Origin: Elusimicrobia bacterium GWA2_51_34
GTDB lineage: Bacteria; Elusimicrobiota; Elusimicrobia; Elusimicrobiales; UBA9959
NCBI GenBank assembly: GCA_001799565.1
Contig: MGTS01000017.1
Location: 1-64,000 of the forward strand
DNA length: 64,000 nt
Direction of reading: 5' to 3'
The translations under genes and the position numbers were made by a program. Position 1 is the stretch's first letter, and each line of letters begins with the position of its first letter. Below are positions 57,045 to 64,000 of this stretch, one piece after another. The notes beneath the pieces are model-generated. The model saw nothing but the letters and a program-made list of their open reading frames with translations. It searched no databases and had not been told where the DNA came from.

Positions 57045-57620
57045 ATGATACTTGCTACTGAATTCAAAGAAGGCGACATCTTTATAAACGAGAACGGCCA
57101 GACCGTTGAGGTGCTTACACATCAGCATCACCGCAAGTCCCAGGCCAGGGCCGTGGTGCGCGTCAAACTGCGCAACCTGGACACCGGCTCGGTGATTGAA
57201 ACCTCTTACAGGCCCGAGGACAAATTCAAGGATGTGGTGGTGGAAAAACGCCCTAAAACCTATATGTATAACGACGGCACGATGGCCTATTTTATGGATA
57301 ACGCAAATTACGAACAATTGGGCCTCAGTATGGAGAAAATAGGCAGCCTCATGCAGTTCTTTACCGATAATATGGAAGTGCAGGGCCTTTATCTGGATGG
57401 AAGATTTTATAACGTGGAATTACCGGCAAATCTGGTGATGTTAGTTACCGAGACGGTGGCCGGCGTTAAGGGCGATACTGTTTCCAATGTCACAAAGCCC
57501 GCCAAGGTGTCCACCGGGCTTGAGGTGAAAGTACCGCTTTTTGTAAATGAAGGCGATAAAATACGGGTGGATACCCGCACCATGGAATATGTGGAGCGTT
57601 ACACAGAGCCGAAGAAATAG
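57045..57620 (+). CDS. efp: Elongation factor P
   Basis: 191 residues. It relieves ribosome stalling at polyproline. Domain I is KOW-like, MILATEFKEGDIFINENGQT (start chosen with AAGGAG 8 nt upstream). Domains II and III include RPEDKFKDVVVEKRPKTYMY and GLEVKVPLFVNEGDKIRVD. The tip of domain I reads HQHHRKSQARAVVRVKLRNL. Aligned by eye with QHVKPGKGGAFVRTKL, the modified lysine/arginine position seems to be Gln, with basic residues beside it. Confidence 0.96.
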   Translation: MILATEFKEGDIFINENGQTVEVLTHQHHRKSQARAVVRVKLRNLDTGSVIETSYRPEDKFKDVVVEKRPKTYMYNDGTMAYFMDNANYEQLGLSMEKIGSLMQFFTDNMEVQGLYLDGRFYNVELPANLVMLVTETVAGVKGDTVSNVTKPAKVSTGLEVKVPLFVNEGDKIRVDTRTMEYVERYTEPKK

Positions 57621-57698
57621 GGAGTAGCGAATAGGGCATAGTGAAGTAAATGCTTATAACCATTCGCTATTCGCTAATCGCTATTCGCTGGAGTTTAT
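57621..57698. repeat. Inverted repeat of GCGAATAG words
   Basis: AGCGAATAG (57626-57634) faces CTATTCGCT twice (57667-57675 and 57681-57689) plus CATTCGC. The same word builds the hairpin at 24302-24360 and a single arm at 53145-53170. A GGAG SD for the HAD gene follows. Confidence 0.75.
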
Positions 57699-58382
57699 AT
57701 GATTAAAGCTGTAATTTTTGACATAGATAACACACTCATGGACTTCATGCGCATGAAGCGCGCCTCTGTTGACGCGGCGGTGGACGCCATGATAGACGCA
57801 GGTCTTACTATCGCGAAAGACAAAATGGTGGAGAAAATTTTTAAGATCTATTGGGAAGAAGGCATAGAGGACCAGAATATTTTTGACAAGGTATTAACGA
57901 GCGAATTCGGCCAGATAGATTATAAAATTTTAGCCGCCGGCATCATCGGCTACAAGCGGGCAAAACAGGGGCATATGACGCTTTACCCGCATGTCAAACT
58001 CACTCTTACCGAGCTTTTAAAAGGGGGGGTTAAAATGGGCGTGGTGTCGGACGCTCCCCGCCTGCCGGTGTGGCTGCGCATTGTGGGCCTCGGGCTGCAT
58101 CACTACTTTGAGCATGTGGTAACCTTAGATGATACTGGAGAAAAAAAGCCCTCCCCTAAACCCTTCAATAAAATACTTAAACTTTTAAAAGTAAAGCCGG
58201 GGGAGGCTGTTATGGTTGGTGATTGGGCCGAGCGCGACATTAAAGGCGCCAAGAACCTTGGTATCCGTACGGCTTGGGCTAAATACGGTAACGAATTTGA
58301 CACTAAAATATCGGGAGCCGATTACGAGCTTGACGATATTTACGGCCTGCTTGCCGTGATAAAGGGAATAAATGAGAAATAA
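57699..58382 (+). CDS. HAD-superfamily hydrolase
   Basis: 227 residues. Motif I is VIFDIDNTLMDF (nucleophile Asp, acid-base Asp), motif II VVSDAP near residue 115, motif III the Lys in GEKKPSPKPF, and motif IV VGDWAERDIKGAKN. The helical cap (~20-85) is of the C1 class, so it is a small-molecule phosphatase of the PGP/YjjG type; the substrate is not evident. GGAG lies before the ATG. It overlaps the next gene by 11 nt. Confidence 0.92.
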   Translation: MIKAVIFDIDNTLMDFMRMKRASVDAAVDAMIDAGLTIAKDKMVEKIFKIYWEEGIEDQNIFDKVLTSEFGQIDYKILAAGIIGYKRAKQGHMTLYPHVKLTLTELLKGGVKMGVVSDAPRLPVWLRIVGLGLHHYFEHVVTLDDTGEKKPSPKPFNKILKLLKVKPGEAVMVGDWAERDIKGAKNLGIRTAWAKYGNEFDTKISGADYELDDIYGLLAVIKGINEK

Positions 58383-58989
58383 AGCCGCGGTTGTTTTTAT
58401 GCTGGCTTTTTTTTGCGGCGTCATTAGCGCGGGAACGCTTGAGATTACAAAATTCAGCGCCGCCGCTAAGGACGATTCCACGGACAAAGTTACCCCACCA
58501 CCCGCTTCGGGACCGGAAGGGCCCGCTAAAGTCGGGCAAGCGGGTGGTGGGGTTATGGTGTTCTCCGGCGCGCTGAAAGTGACGGGGATAAGCTTTCAAA
58601 AAAACGCGGTGGTCATGCCGGTTACCGAATACAAGGGGCGTGCCTACACGGATATAAAGCTTCTCTCAAAAGGCCTTTACGCCAAAATAGAGGCCTGCCT
58701 TTCCAAAGGAGTCTGCAAAAACGCGGCCGCGGCCGTTCCGAAAATAAGCGTGGCAGGCGTTAAAATGCTGAAATCAAAAACCCGCGTTGCCAACGCTGAA
58801 ACGGTCTTTGACGGCGAATTGCTGGTGACAGCCGGCGTTATGAATTCTTCGTACGAGCCGGGTGAATTGTGGATAGCCTGGCCAGAAATTTTTAAAATAA
58901 AAAACGCGGCGTTAAAACACAAAACCGAACAACTGATTAAAGAGGCCTACGCCAAAGCCCTGAAAAAACCAGTGGCCAGTGGCCGGTAA
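58372..58989 (+). CDS. Secreted protein with palindrome-encoded N-terminal insert
   Basis: 205 residues. The signal peptide AVVFMLAFFCGVISAG is followed by ~18 residues. Residues ~41-62 (PPPASGPEGPAKVGQAGGG within TPPP...GGGV) are encoded by the 62-bp palindrome at 58492-58553. The remaining domain (VTEYKGRAYTDIKLLSKGLY, KISVAGVKMLKSKTRV) has paired Cys in ACLSKGVC and no family I know. The C-terminal VASGR lies in a further inverted repeat. It overlaps the HAD gene, so it is translated from the same mRNA. Confidence 0.75.
   Translation: MRNKAAVVFMLAFFCGVISAGTLEITKFSAAAKDDSTDKVTPPPASGPEGPAKVGQAGGGVMVFSGALKVTGISFQKNAVVMPVTEYKGRAYTDIKLLSKGLYAKIEACLSKGVCKNAAAAVPKISVAGVKMLKSKTRVANAETVFDGELLVTAGVMNSSYEPGELWIAWPEIFKIKNAALKHKTEQLIKEAYAKALKKPVASGR
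58492..58553. repeat. 62-bp palindromic element, copy in the secreted-protein gene
   Basis: Arms ACCCCACCACCCGCTT (58492-58507) and AAGCGGGTGGTGGGGT (58538-58553) match perfectly over 16 bp; the inner 30 nt include GCCCGCTAAAGTCGGGC. It is nearly identical to the reverse complement of 37861-37922. Because the host gene there is on the minus strand, both genes read the element in the same direction and frame. Confidence 0.95.
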
Positions 58990-59028
58990 CCGGTTACCGA
59001 ATACCGGATACCGCAGTTAGGATCAAAG
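58968..59028. repeat. Inverted repeat of CAGTGGCC / CCGGTAACCGG words
   Basis: CCAGTGGCCAGTGGCCGGTA with ACCGGTTACCGAATACCGG and ATACCGCAG. GGTAACCGGTTACC is a perfect 14-bp palindrome (58984-58997). It overlaps the end of the secreted-protein gene. Confidence 0.6.
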
Positions 59029-60615
59029 ATGACTTTATCCGTCAAATTGCCGTTCGCCGGTTTTCTGGTTTTTTTGTTCTGGCTTGAGCCGGCGTGTTTC
59101 GCCCTTAAAACCGAGAAACTTTTTCCAGCTTCCCCTGCCCCCGCAACTTTAGGGCATGCAAAAAACACGATTGAAGTCGCCAGCGGCAGGTTCTTTGCGC
59201 GTTTCAAGGCGGGAACCGGCGCCGAAACCCGGAAAAAATCTCTTGCCGACGCCGGTTTTAGCCTCCTGAAAGAATTTGAATTTATCGGCTGGACGCTTAT
59301 CGGCCTGCCTGACGGCATGACGGTGGCAGGCGCTCTTGCCCTGGCTAAAAATATTCCCGGAATTGAAGAGACGGAGCCGGACCGTGCGTACAGAGTCAAA
59401 AAGACTCCAAACGATCCCTTATTCTCTTCCCAGTACGCGCTTTCGCGCGTGCAGGCGGCTTCCGCCTGGGAATATGATACAGGTTCATCCAACACTGTTA
59501 CGGTGGCTGTTCTTGATACCGGCATAGATGGAACGCATCCGGAACTTTCAGGCAAGCTTATCGCTACAAGCCAGTTTTTTGATCCCAATAGTTCAGGAGT
59601 CAGAAGCGAAAATCAGCCGCCAACGCCCGCCTGTACTCATGCCACGCGTGTAGCCGGAGTTGCAGCCGCCGCCACCGACAACGGTATCGGTATAGGCGGC
59701 ATGTCCTGGGGGGCGAAACTGATTTCCCTTAAAGTTTTTAGCGACGCCGACTGCTCGGGTGATTGCCAGGACGGCACCTGCCTGACTGCTAATGCGTCGA
59801 TTATCGCGGCTATAGATTACGCGTGGAGCTCTCTAACCGGTAAAGTGGTGATTAATATGAGTCTTGGTGAACCTTCCAACTGTAGCGGTTTGCTTCAGGC
59901 CGCCGTTACCCGGGCCTACGCCGCGGATCTGCTGCTGGTGGCGGCTTCAGGTAACGAGTCCGATTCATTTGTGGATTCTCCCGCCAATTGCACAAATGTG
60001 GTTCCGGTGGGGGCCACGGATGAGTGGGATAATCGCGCCTCGTTTTCAAATTATGGTCCGGAGATGACACAGCGAGGGCTTACTGCGCCGGGAGTCGGCC
60101 TTTTAACCACGGATCCCGGCGGATACGCCACCGCCTCCGGCACTTCATTTTCGGCTCCCATGGTTTCCGGACTGGCGGCGCTTATATGGTCCGTCAAGCC
60201 GTCGCTTACCAATGGCCAGGTCTGGGATGTGATGAAGAAGTCAGCCGACGACCTCGGTTTGATGGGGGCGGACGCGCAGTACGGTTTTGGACGGATAAAC
60301 GCGTTCAATGCCATACAGTACGCGCTGAATGGGACTTTTACGGATTTCCCCGGGAAATATAAGGCGTATGCCTATCCCAATCCTTTCAGGCCCAAGACCG
60401 ATCACTTGGTTACATTTACAATCCCAGCTGATGTTTTAGGCGGCAATCCTGAAATTAAAATTTATACCCAGGAGGGGGAACTGGTAAAAAAACTTACAAA
60501 CCCGGCGTGGGACGGTAAAAATGAGGCGGGATTTTCCGTAGCAAGCGGCGTTTATATTTTTCACCTCAAAACCGACAAAGGAAACGCGAAGGGCAAGTTT
60601 GCCCTGCTGAGGTAA
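59029..60615 (+). CDS. Secreted subtilisin-like (S8) protease with FlgD-like C-terminal domain
   Basis: 528 residues. It has a signal peptide (FAGFLVFLFWLEPACFA) and an I9-like propeptide (~45-120). The catalytic triad is Asp in TVAVLDTGIDGTHPEL near residue 165, His in ACTHATRVAGVAAA near 204 (HATRVAG in place of HGTHVAG), and Ser in ASGTSFSAPMVSGLAAL near 373. The oxyanion Asn is in VAASGNESD. The last ~85 residues (AYAYPNPFRPKTDHLVTF, SGVYIFHLKTDKG) form a FlgD-type/sorting-like beta domain, common on surface or secreted enzymes. Confidence 0.93.
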   Translation: MTLSVKLPFAGFLVFLFWLEPACFALKTEKLFPASPAPATLGHAKNTIEVASGRFFARFKAGTGAETRKKSLADAGFSLLKEFEFIGWTLIGLPDGMTVAGALALAKNIPGIEETEPDRAYRVKKTPNDPLFSSQYALSRVQAASAWEYDTGSSNTVTVAVLDTGIDGTHPELSGKLIATSQFFDPNSSGVRSENQPPTPACTHATRVAGVAAAATDNGIGIGGMSWGAKLISLKVFSDADCSGDCQDGTCLTANASIIAAIDYAWSSLTGKVVINMSLGEPSNCSGLLQAAVTRAYAADLLLVAASGNESDSFVDSPANCTNVVPVGATDEWDNRASFSNYGPEMTQRGLTAPGVGLLTTDPGGYATASGTSFSAPMVSGLAALIWSVKPSLTNGQVWDVMKKSADDLGLMGADAQYGFGRINAFNAIQYALNGTFTDFPGKYKAYAYPNPFRPKTDHLVTFTIPADVLGGNPEIKIYTQEGELVKKLTNPAWDGKNEAGFSVASGVYIFHLKTDKGNAKGKFALLR

Positions 60616-60727
60616 AAGGCGCAACAGCGAAGCAATTTGGATGCAAAGCAACTTAGACGCAAAGCGGTTCAGGTTCGGATTCTGGGACTAAATTGCTATG
60701 CCTCTAAATCGCTGTGCCTCATGCTTT
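60616..60727. repeat. Inverted repeat of GCAAAGC / TTGCTATG words
   Basis: GCGCAACAGCGAAGCAATTT, GATGCAAAGCAACTTAGACG and CAAAGCGG on the left face AAATTGCTATGCCTCTAAAT and CGCTGTGCC on the right. It overlaps an alternative upstream start of the DUF192 gene. Confidence 0.7.
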
Positions 60728-61069
60728 ATGATCATTTTCAACCTTACTAAAAATATGCCCGTGGCTTTACGGGTTCAGAAAGCCGATACTTTCTCAAGCC
60801 GGCTTTTTGGCCTTATCCCGCGCCGTTCCATCGGCGAAGAAGAAGGCCTGTGGCTTTCTCCCTGCGCCATGATACATATGTGCTTCATGCGTTTTGCCAT
60901 AGACGCGGTATTTCTGGATGGGAATTTGAAGACGCTCAGAGTTGTTAAAAACCTGAAACCCTGGCGCTTCTCTCCGTGGGTTTTCGGCGCAAAAAGCGTG
61001 CTGGAGCTCCGGTCGGGACGCTGCGAAGGGCGTCTTGCCGAGGGAGATAAACTAGAGCTGAAGCTCTGA
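60728..61069 (+). CDS. DUF192 family protein
   Basis: 113 residues. DUF192 landmarks are RVQKADTFSSRLFGLIPRRS, EEGLWLSPCAMIHMCFMRFA (usually G-L-x-x-x-x-C-x-x-I-H-T-x-F-M) and AIDAVFLDGNLKTLRVVKNL, ending with VLELRSGRCEGRLAEGDKLEL. Its molecular role is not established. No signal peptide is seen, though many relatives are exported. The ATG at 60728 was preferred to that at 60698, which lies in the repeat. Confidence 0.88.
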   Translation: MIIFNLTKNMPVALRVQKADTFSSRLFGLIPRRSIGEEEGLWLSPCAMIHMCFMRFAIDAVFLDGNLKTLRVVKNLKPWRFSPWVFGAKSVLELRSGRCEGRLAEGDKLELKL

Positions 61070-61167
61070 AGAGCTGAAGCGCTGAAGGGAAAAACTTCCG
61101 GGCTTCCAAATTCCAACCCTTCAGATCTTCAGCACTTCCAGCGCTTCAGCGCTGCGTTGCAATTGCA
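61070..61167. repeat. Inverted repeat of GAAGCGCTGAAG words
   Basis: GAAGAGCTGAAGCGCTGAAG faces CCCTTCAGATCTTCAGCACT and TCCAGCGCTTCAGCGCTGCG. The apex includes AAACTTCCGGGCTTCC. It ends just before the pilB promoter. Confidence 0.8.
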
Positions 61168-61196
61168 TTGCAAAACGCGACGAATATGTTTATAAT
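61168..61196 (+). promoter_or_regulatory. Promoter of the PilB/GspE gene
   Basis: TTGCAA at 61168-61173, a 17-nt spacer and TATAAT at 61191-61196. A TTG in frame with the gene begins 6 nt later (61203) and the ATG 12 nt later (61209). No SD is present, so the mRNA leader is extremely short or absent. Confidence 0.75.
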
Positions 61197-61208
61197 AATC
61201 AATTGAAT

Positions 61209-63005
61209 ATGCCACTTCCCAAAGGACTCCAGAGAAAACGGAACGTGAGGGAAATCCTCATTGAGGAAAAGCTTGTCGCGGAAGATAAGCTTAAGGCCGC
61301 TGAAGAAGCCGCTAAAAAAGAGAGCAAGCCTTTAACCCAGGTTCTGGCCGAACAGGGCCTTGTTCCGGAGATGAAGCTGCTTAAAATTCTCGCCGATGAA
61401 TGGGGTTTTAAGGCCATAGACCTGTCTAAAACAAATCCGTCCAAAGAAATAGTCCAGATCGTCCCGGAGGCCGTGGCAAGAAAACAGCTTTGTGTCCCCT
61501 TTGCCCACCAGGATAACCAGTTGTTCCTGGCGATGGCCGACCCCAGGGATTTTTTGGTGGTGGAGGATATCGGTCTGCGGACCGGGCTTGAGGTAAAGGC
61601 GTATCTCGCGCTTCCGCAGGTGATAACCAAACTAATTGAAAATATTTATGGCCGCGGCGACAGCGCCGCTGTGAATAAACTGGTGGAATCCGTAACCTCC
61701 GCCAAGGCGCCGGACGAAGAGGGCTTTTCGCTGGCGAGTGACGACTCAAAGAAAGATATCTCGGATGTTGACGCCAACGCGCCTGAGGTTGAAAAACTTG
61801 TAAACGCCATAATACTCGGCGCGCTTAACATAAAAGCCTCGGACATTCATATAGAGCCTTTTGAGGACCCCACGGGCAAGAACAGCAAGGTGCTTATCCG
61901 CTACCGCGTTGACGGTATGCTGCGCCTGGCCTCTTTTTCAGTGCCTTGGGCTTACAGAAACGCCATAACCGCCAAAATAAAAATTCTCACTAATTCAATG
62001 AATATAACCGAGCGCCGCATTCCGCAGAGCGGCCGCATACAGATAATAGCCAAGGGCAGCCCCATAGAGTTCCGCGTTGAAATAGTGCCCACTGTTTACG
62101 GCGAGTCCTGCGTAATGCGTATTCTGGACAGGGCCTCGGTGCGCGTAGACATAAAGATCATGGGCTTCCTGCCGGACACGGAACAGAAACTGCTGTCGCA
62201 GTTCCAGGGCATAGGTGGAAAGAAAAATTTCGGTCTGGTGCTGGTATGCGGCCCCACGGGGTCCGGCAAATCAACCACGCTTTACGCCTGCCTGAATTAT
62301 GTGAACCGCCCGGACATTAAAATTATTACGGCGGAAAATCCGGTGGAATACAATATTGACGGCATTGTGCAGGTGCCGGTAAACCCCGATATAAAGCTCG
62401 GGGGGGATAAGAAATTTGATTTCGCTTCGGCGCTGCGTTCCTTCATGCGCCTTGACCCGGATGTGATAATGGTGGGCGAAATCCGCGACGAAGAAACCGC
62501 CCACATAGCGCTTGAGGCCGCAATGACCGGCCACCTGGTTTTTTCCACCATTCACACTAACGACGCGCCTTCGGCGCTGGAGCGCCTTACCCAGATGGGC
62601 CTGCCGCCGTTTATTGTGGCAAATACCATGAAAGCGGTGCTTGCCCAGCGTCTGGCCAGGCGGCTTTGCAAATGCAAAGAAGAATCCGAAATTCTGCCTG
62701 AGGAACGCGCGGTGTTTGAAGCTTATAATGTGACTGTGCCTGAAGGTAAAAAAATCTTCAAAACGAAGGGCTGTGATGAATGCAAGGGCAGCGGCTACAA
62801 GGGCCGCGTGGGCATGCACGAACTGCTTGTGCTGGATGACGGGATCCGCACGCAGATACTTAAAGACCCTTCCGCCATACCGATTAAAAATATGGCCATG
62901 AAAGGCGGTATGCGCACTATTGCCATGGACGGGCTTGAAAAGGTTCTGCTTGGCCAGACTACGGTGAAGGAAGTTTTAGGCGGTTCTGCCGAAACGAAAC
63001 AGTGA
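61209..63005 (+). CDS. Type IV pilus / type II secretion assembly ATPase (PilB/GspE)
   Basis: 598 residues. The N-terminal MshEN domain (ILIEEKLVAEDKLKAAEEAA, VPEAVARKQLCVPFA) can bind c-di-GMP in some relatives. A middle domain has ASDIHIEPFEDP and RYRVDGMLRLASF. The P-loop GPTGSGKSTTLYA is near residue 348, the Asp/His boxes follow, Walker B is VIMVGEIRDEETAHIALEAA, and a CKCKEE...CDECKG zinc-binding pair is near 490-525. It powers assembly of pseudopilin or pilin fibres. The TTG at 61203 is an alternative start. It overlaps the upstream start of the next gene. Confidence 0.95.
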   Translation: MPLPKGLQRKRNVREILIEEKLVAEDKLKAAEEAAKKESKPLTQVLAEQGLVPEMKLLKILADEWGFKAIDLSKTNPSKEIVQIVPEAVARKQLCVPFAHQDNQLFLAMADPRDFLVVEDIGLRTGLEVKAYLALPQVITKLIENIYGRGDSAAVNKLVESVTSAKAPDEEGFSLASDDSKKDISDVDANAPEVEKLVNAIILGALNIKASDIHIEPFEDPTGKNSKVLIRYRVDGMLRLASFSVPWAYRNAITAKIKILTNSMNITERRIPQSGRIQIIAKGSPIEFRVEIVPTVYGESCVMRILDRASVRVDIKIMGFLPDTEQKLLSQFQGIGGKKNFGLVLVCGPTGSGKSTTLYACLNYVNRPDIKIITAENPVEYNIDGIVQVPVNPDIKLGGDKKFDFASALRSFMRLDPDVIMVGEIRDEETAHIALEAAMTGHLVFSTIHTNDAPSALERLTQMGLPPFIVANTMKAVLAQRLARRLCKCKEESEILPEERAVFEAYNVTVPEGKKIFKTKGCDECKGSGYKGRVGMHELLVLDDGIRTQILKDPSAIPIKNMAMKGGMRTIAMDGLEKVLLGQTTVKEVLGGSAETKQ

Positions 63006-63010
63006 AAACC

Positions 63011-63730
63011 ATGAAAAAAACTTTTTTAGCGGTTTGTTCCGCGTGTTTGCTTATGTCCGCTGTCGCTTCGGCCGCGGCCTATTCAAATTTCCCAAACGCG
63101 CTTAATTCAGATTTAAAGCCTTTCGCCAGGGATCTGGGCGGATTGCTCGGGTCCGGCTCAAACCAGACCGCACGGGCGCTTGGTTTTTCAGGTTTTGATA
63201 TAGGCGTTAAAAGCGTTATGCAGTTTAAGCCGGAAAATAAAAACACCATACTTAAAAAAAATAACCCGTTCGGCCTGGGGCTGATTCAGGCGGAAATAGG
63301 TATGCCTTACCGCATAGACGGCTTTATCCGCGCGGGAGCCTACGAGGGGCTGACGGTGGCGGGCGGGGGGCTTCGTTACGGTATAAGGAAGGTTTCAGAT
63401 ACGCCCTATTACCTGCAGGTTATGCTTATTGCCATGGGAGACCTGGCCGCGCATAAATATTTTTACGCCGCGCATTTTAATTCAAGCTTTATGCTTTCTG
63501 TTAATGTCCCGCATGTGGCCCCATATTTCGGGATTGGTTTTGACAACACGAAATTGACCGCGCAGGCGCCAAACACCGATCCGTCCCTTATGGGGAAAAC
63601 GGTAACTGTTTTTGAACCCCGGTACACTTTCGGTTTGAGGGCTAAACTTAATTTGGGGTATCTGGCCGGAGGCGTAACTTACACTCACGGCAGAACTCTT
63701 GTGAACGCCGGTGCCGGCCTGCGGTTTTAG
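63011..63730 (+). CDS. Exported, beta-barrel-like protein of unknown function
   Basis: 239 residues. The signal peptide MKKTFLAVCSACLLMSAVAS is followed by ~30 polar residues. Then come alternating aromatic/hydrophobic strands (GLGLIQAEIGMPYRIDGFIR, YAAHFNSSFMLSVNVPHVAP, YTFGLRAKLNLGYLAGGVTY) ending in GLRF, with the C-terminal Phe typical of outer-membrane barrels. A GTG at 63002 overlapping the ATPase stop is possible, but the ATG at 63011 gives the better signal peptide. It may be an outer-membrane partner of the pilus or secretion system; that is inference. Confidence 0.75.
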   Translation: MKKTFLAVCSACLLMSAVASAAAYSNFPNALNSDLKPFARDLGGLLGSGSNQTARALGFSGFDIGVKSVMQFKPENKNTILKKNNPFGLGLIQAEIGMPYRIDGFIRAGAYEGLTVAGGGLRYGIRKVSDTPYYLQVMLIAMGDLAAHKYFYAAHFNSSFMLSVNVPHVAPYFGIGFDNTKLTAQAPNTDPSLMGKTVTVFEPRYTFGLRAKLNLGYLAGGVTYTHGRTLVNAGAGLRF

Positions 63731-63739
63731 AATGGATAT

Positions 63740-63810
63740 ATAGGTTGAGTTGCTTGGCAGCTTCCGCGTTGTTCCTACATACTACCTACCACCTACTACC
63801 TGCTTCCTCA
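63740..63810. repeat. Inverted copy of the cysE-cysK spacer repeat
   Basis: GCTTGGCAGCTTCCGCGTTG TTCC then ACTACCTACCACCTACTACC. Read in reverse complement it repeats the arrangement at 14789-14845 (GTAGTAGGTGGTAGGTAGGA, then GCGCGGAAAGCTGCC, then GCCAAGC). Confidence 0.8.
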
Positions 63811-64000
63811 TTACCCCTTAAATTTATCGCCCAGTTCTCTGCGCAGTTCCCTGTCCACATCCCGTTTCTTTATAGCCTCGTGGCGGTCGGCGGCGTTTTT
63901 GCCCTTGGCAAGTCCCAATAGCACTTTGGCCCAGCCCTTCTTAAAATAAATTTCAAGCGCTACCAGTGTATTTCCTTTTATAGATGTGGCGTTGCCAAGT
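63811..64000 (-). CDS. smpB: SsrA-binding protein, 5' part cut by window end
   Basis: The last 62 full codons are present. They read TSIKGNTLVALEIYFKKGWA, then KVLLGLAKGKNAADRHEAIK and KRDVDRELRRELGDKF. SmpB carries tmRNA to stalled ribosomes. The GLAKGKN and the basic C-terminal tail (AIKKRDVDREL) are diagnostic. The N-terminal half, including the start, lies beyond the window. No tmRNA gene (ssrA) was seen nearby. Confidence 0.94.
   Translation of the reverse strand, partial: LGNATSIKGNTLVALEIYFKKGWAKVLLGLAKGKNAADRHEAIKKRDVDRELRRELGDKFKG

Noticed and set aside
1-64000. Insertion sequence or prophage as source of the repeats
   Set aside because: No transposase, integrase, recombinase or phage structural gene was found anywhere in the window. 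The elements are non-coding and short.

Overview
The window reads as one chromosome segment of a Gram-negative bacterium. It has OmpA/Pal-like and other lipoproteins, MurC and AnmK peptidoglycan enzymes, a beta-barrel-like exported protein, a PilB/GspE ATPase and many exported TPR proteins. Housekeeping blocks are complete and conventionally ordered: rplU-rpmA-obg, rpsU-dnaG-rpoD, rplM-rpsI, cysE-cysK and lemA-htpX. Clostripain and subtilisin proteases, the FlgD-like C-terminal domain, a nucleotide-exchange transporter and the absence of any recognised enteric signature suggest an under-sampled phylum. Elusimicrobiota is my best guess, but it is an inference. No tRNA, rRNA, CRISPR array, phage or transposase gene was found.

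Layout. 1-10,200: four tandem paralogous multi-pass membrane proteins, each with its own TTGACA/TATACT-type promoter and a partly conserved leader, separated by repeat-rich spacers. 10,200-12,700: two tandem cyclophilin-like proteins and a secreted orphan. 13,000-17,600: argF, cysE-cysK and a TMTC-like membrane protein. 17,600-24,300: anmK, a squalene/phytoene synthase, an OmpA-like lipoprotein, obg-rpmA-rplU and a small mechanosensitive-channel-like protein. 24,400-28,200: rpoD-dnaG-rpsU on the minus strand. 28,400-33,400: HIT protein, a degenerate acid phosphatase, a 5'-nucleotidase and its degenerate lipoprotein paralogue, and a helical orphan. 33,500-44,100: rpsI-rplM, an NTT-type transporter, TPR proteins, dcd, a second squalene/phytoene synthase and a clostripain-like protease. 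44,100-52,300: rdgB, a sensor kinase/LysM-FecR/TPR operon, a THEP1-like protein and murC. 52,300-64,000: rsmA, GT2, an M24 peptidase, lemA-htpX, efp, a HAD phosphatase, a subtilase, a DUF192 protein, a PilB/GspE ATPase, an outer-membrane-like protein and the 3' part of smpB.

The most unusual content is repetitive DNA, in two layers. (1) Several families of short palindromic elements lie both between genes and IN FRAME inside genes (TPR proteins, rdgB, a LysM protein, a small secreted protein). Two unrelated proteins carry the same near-identical roughly 20-residue peptide from one 62-bp palindrome. This resembles Rickettsia palindromic elements, but the sequences here are different. (2) Many intergenic gaps hold an imperfect inverted repeat whose arms are built from one short word (GCGAATAG, GGGTAGAG, AGGCACAAAG, AGTCAGAAG and others). 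Several copies share an apex close to TAAGGAGCTCCTTA. The same words recur at distant loci.

Other themes are enzyme-like proteins that have lost catalytic residues, start codons placed 6-7 nt after a TATAAT-like box (possible leaderless mRNAs), and divergent genes whose -10 boxes overlap on opposite strands.
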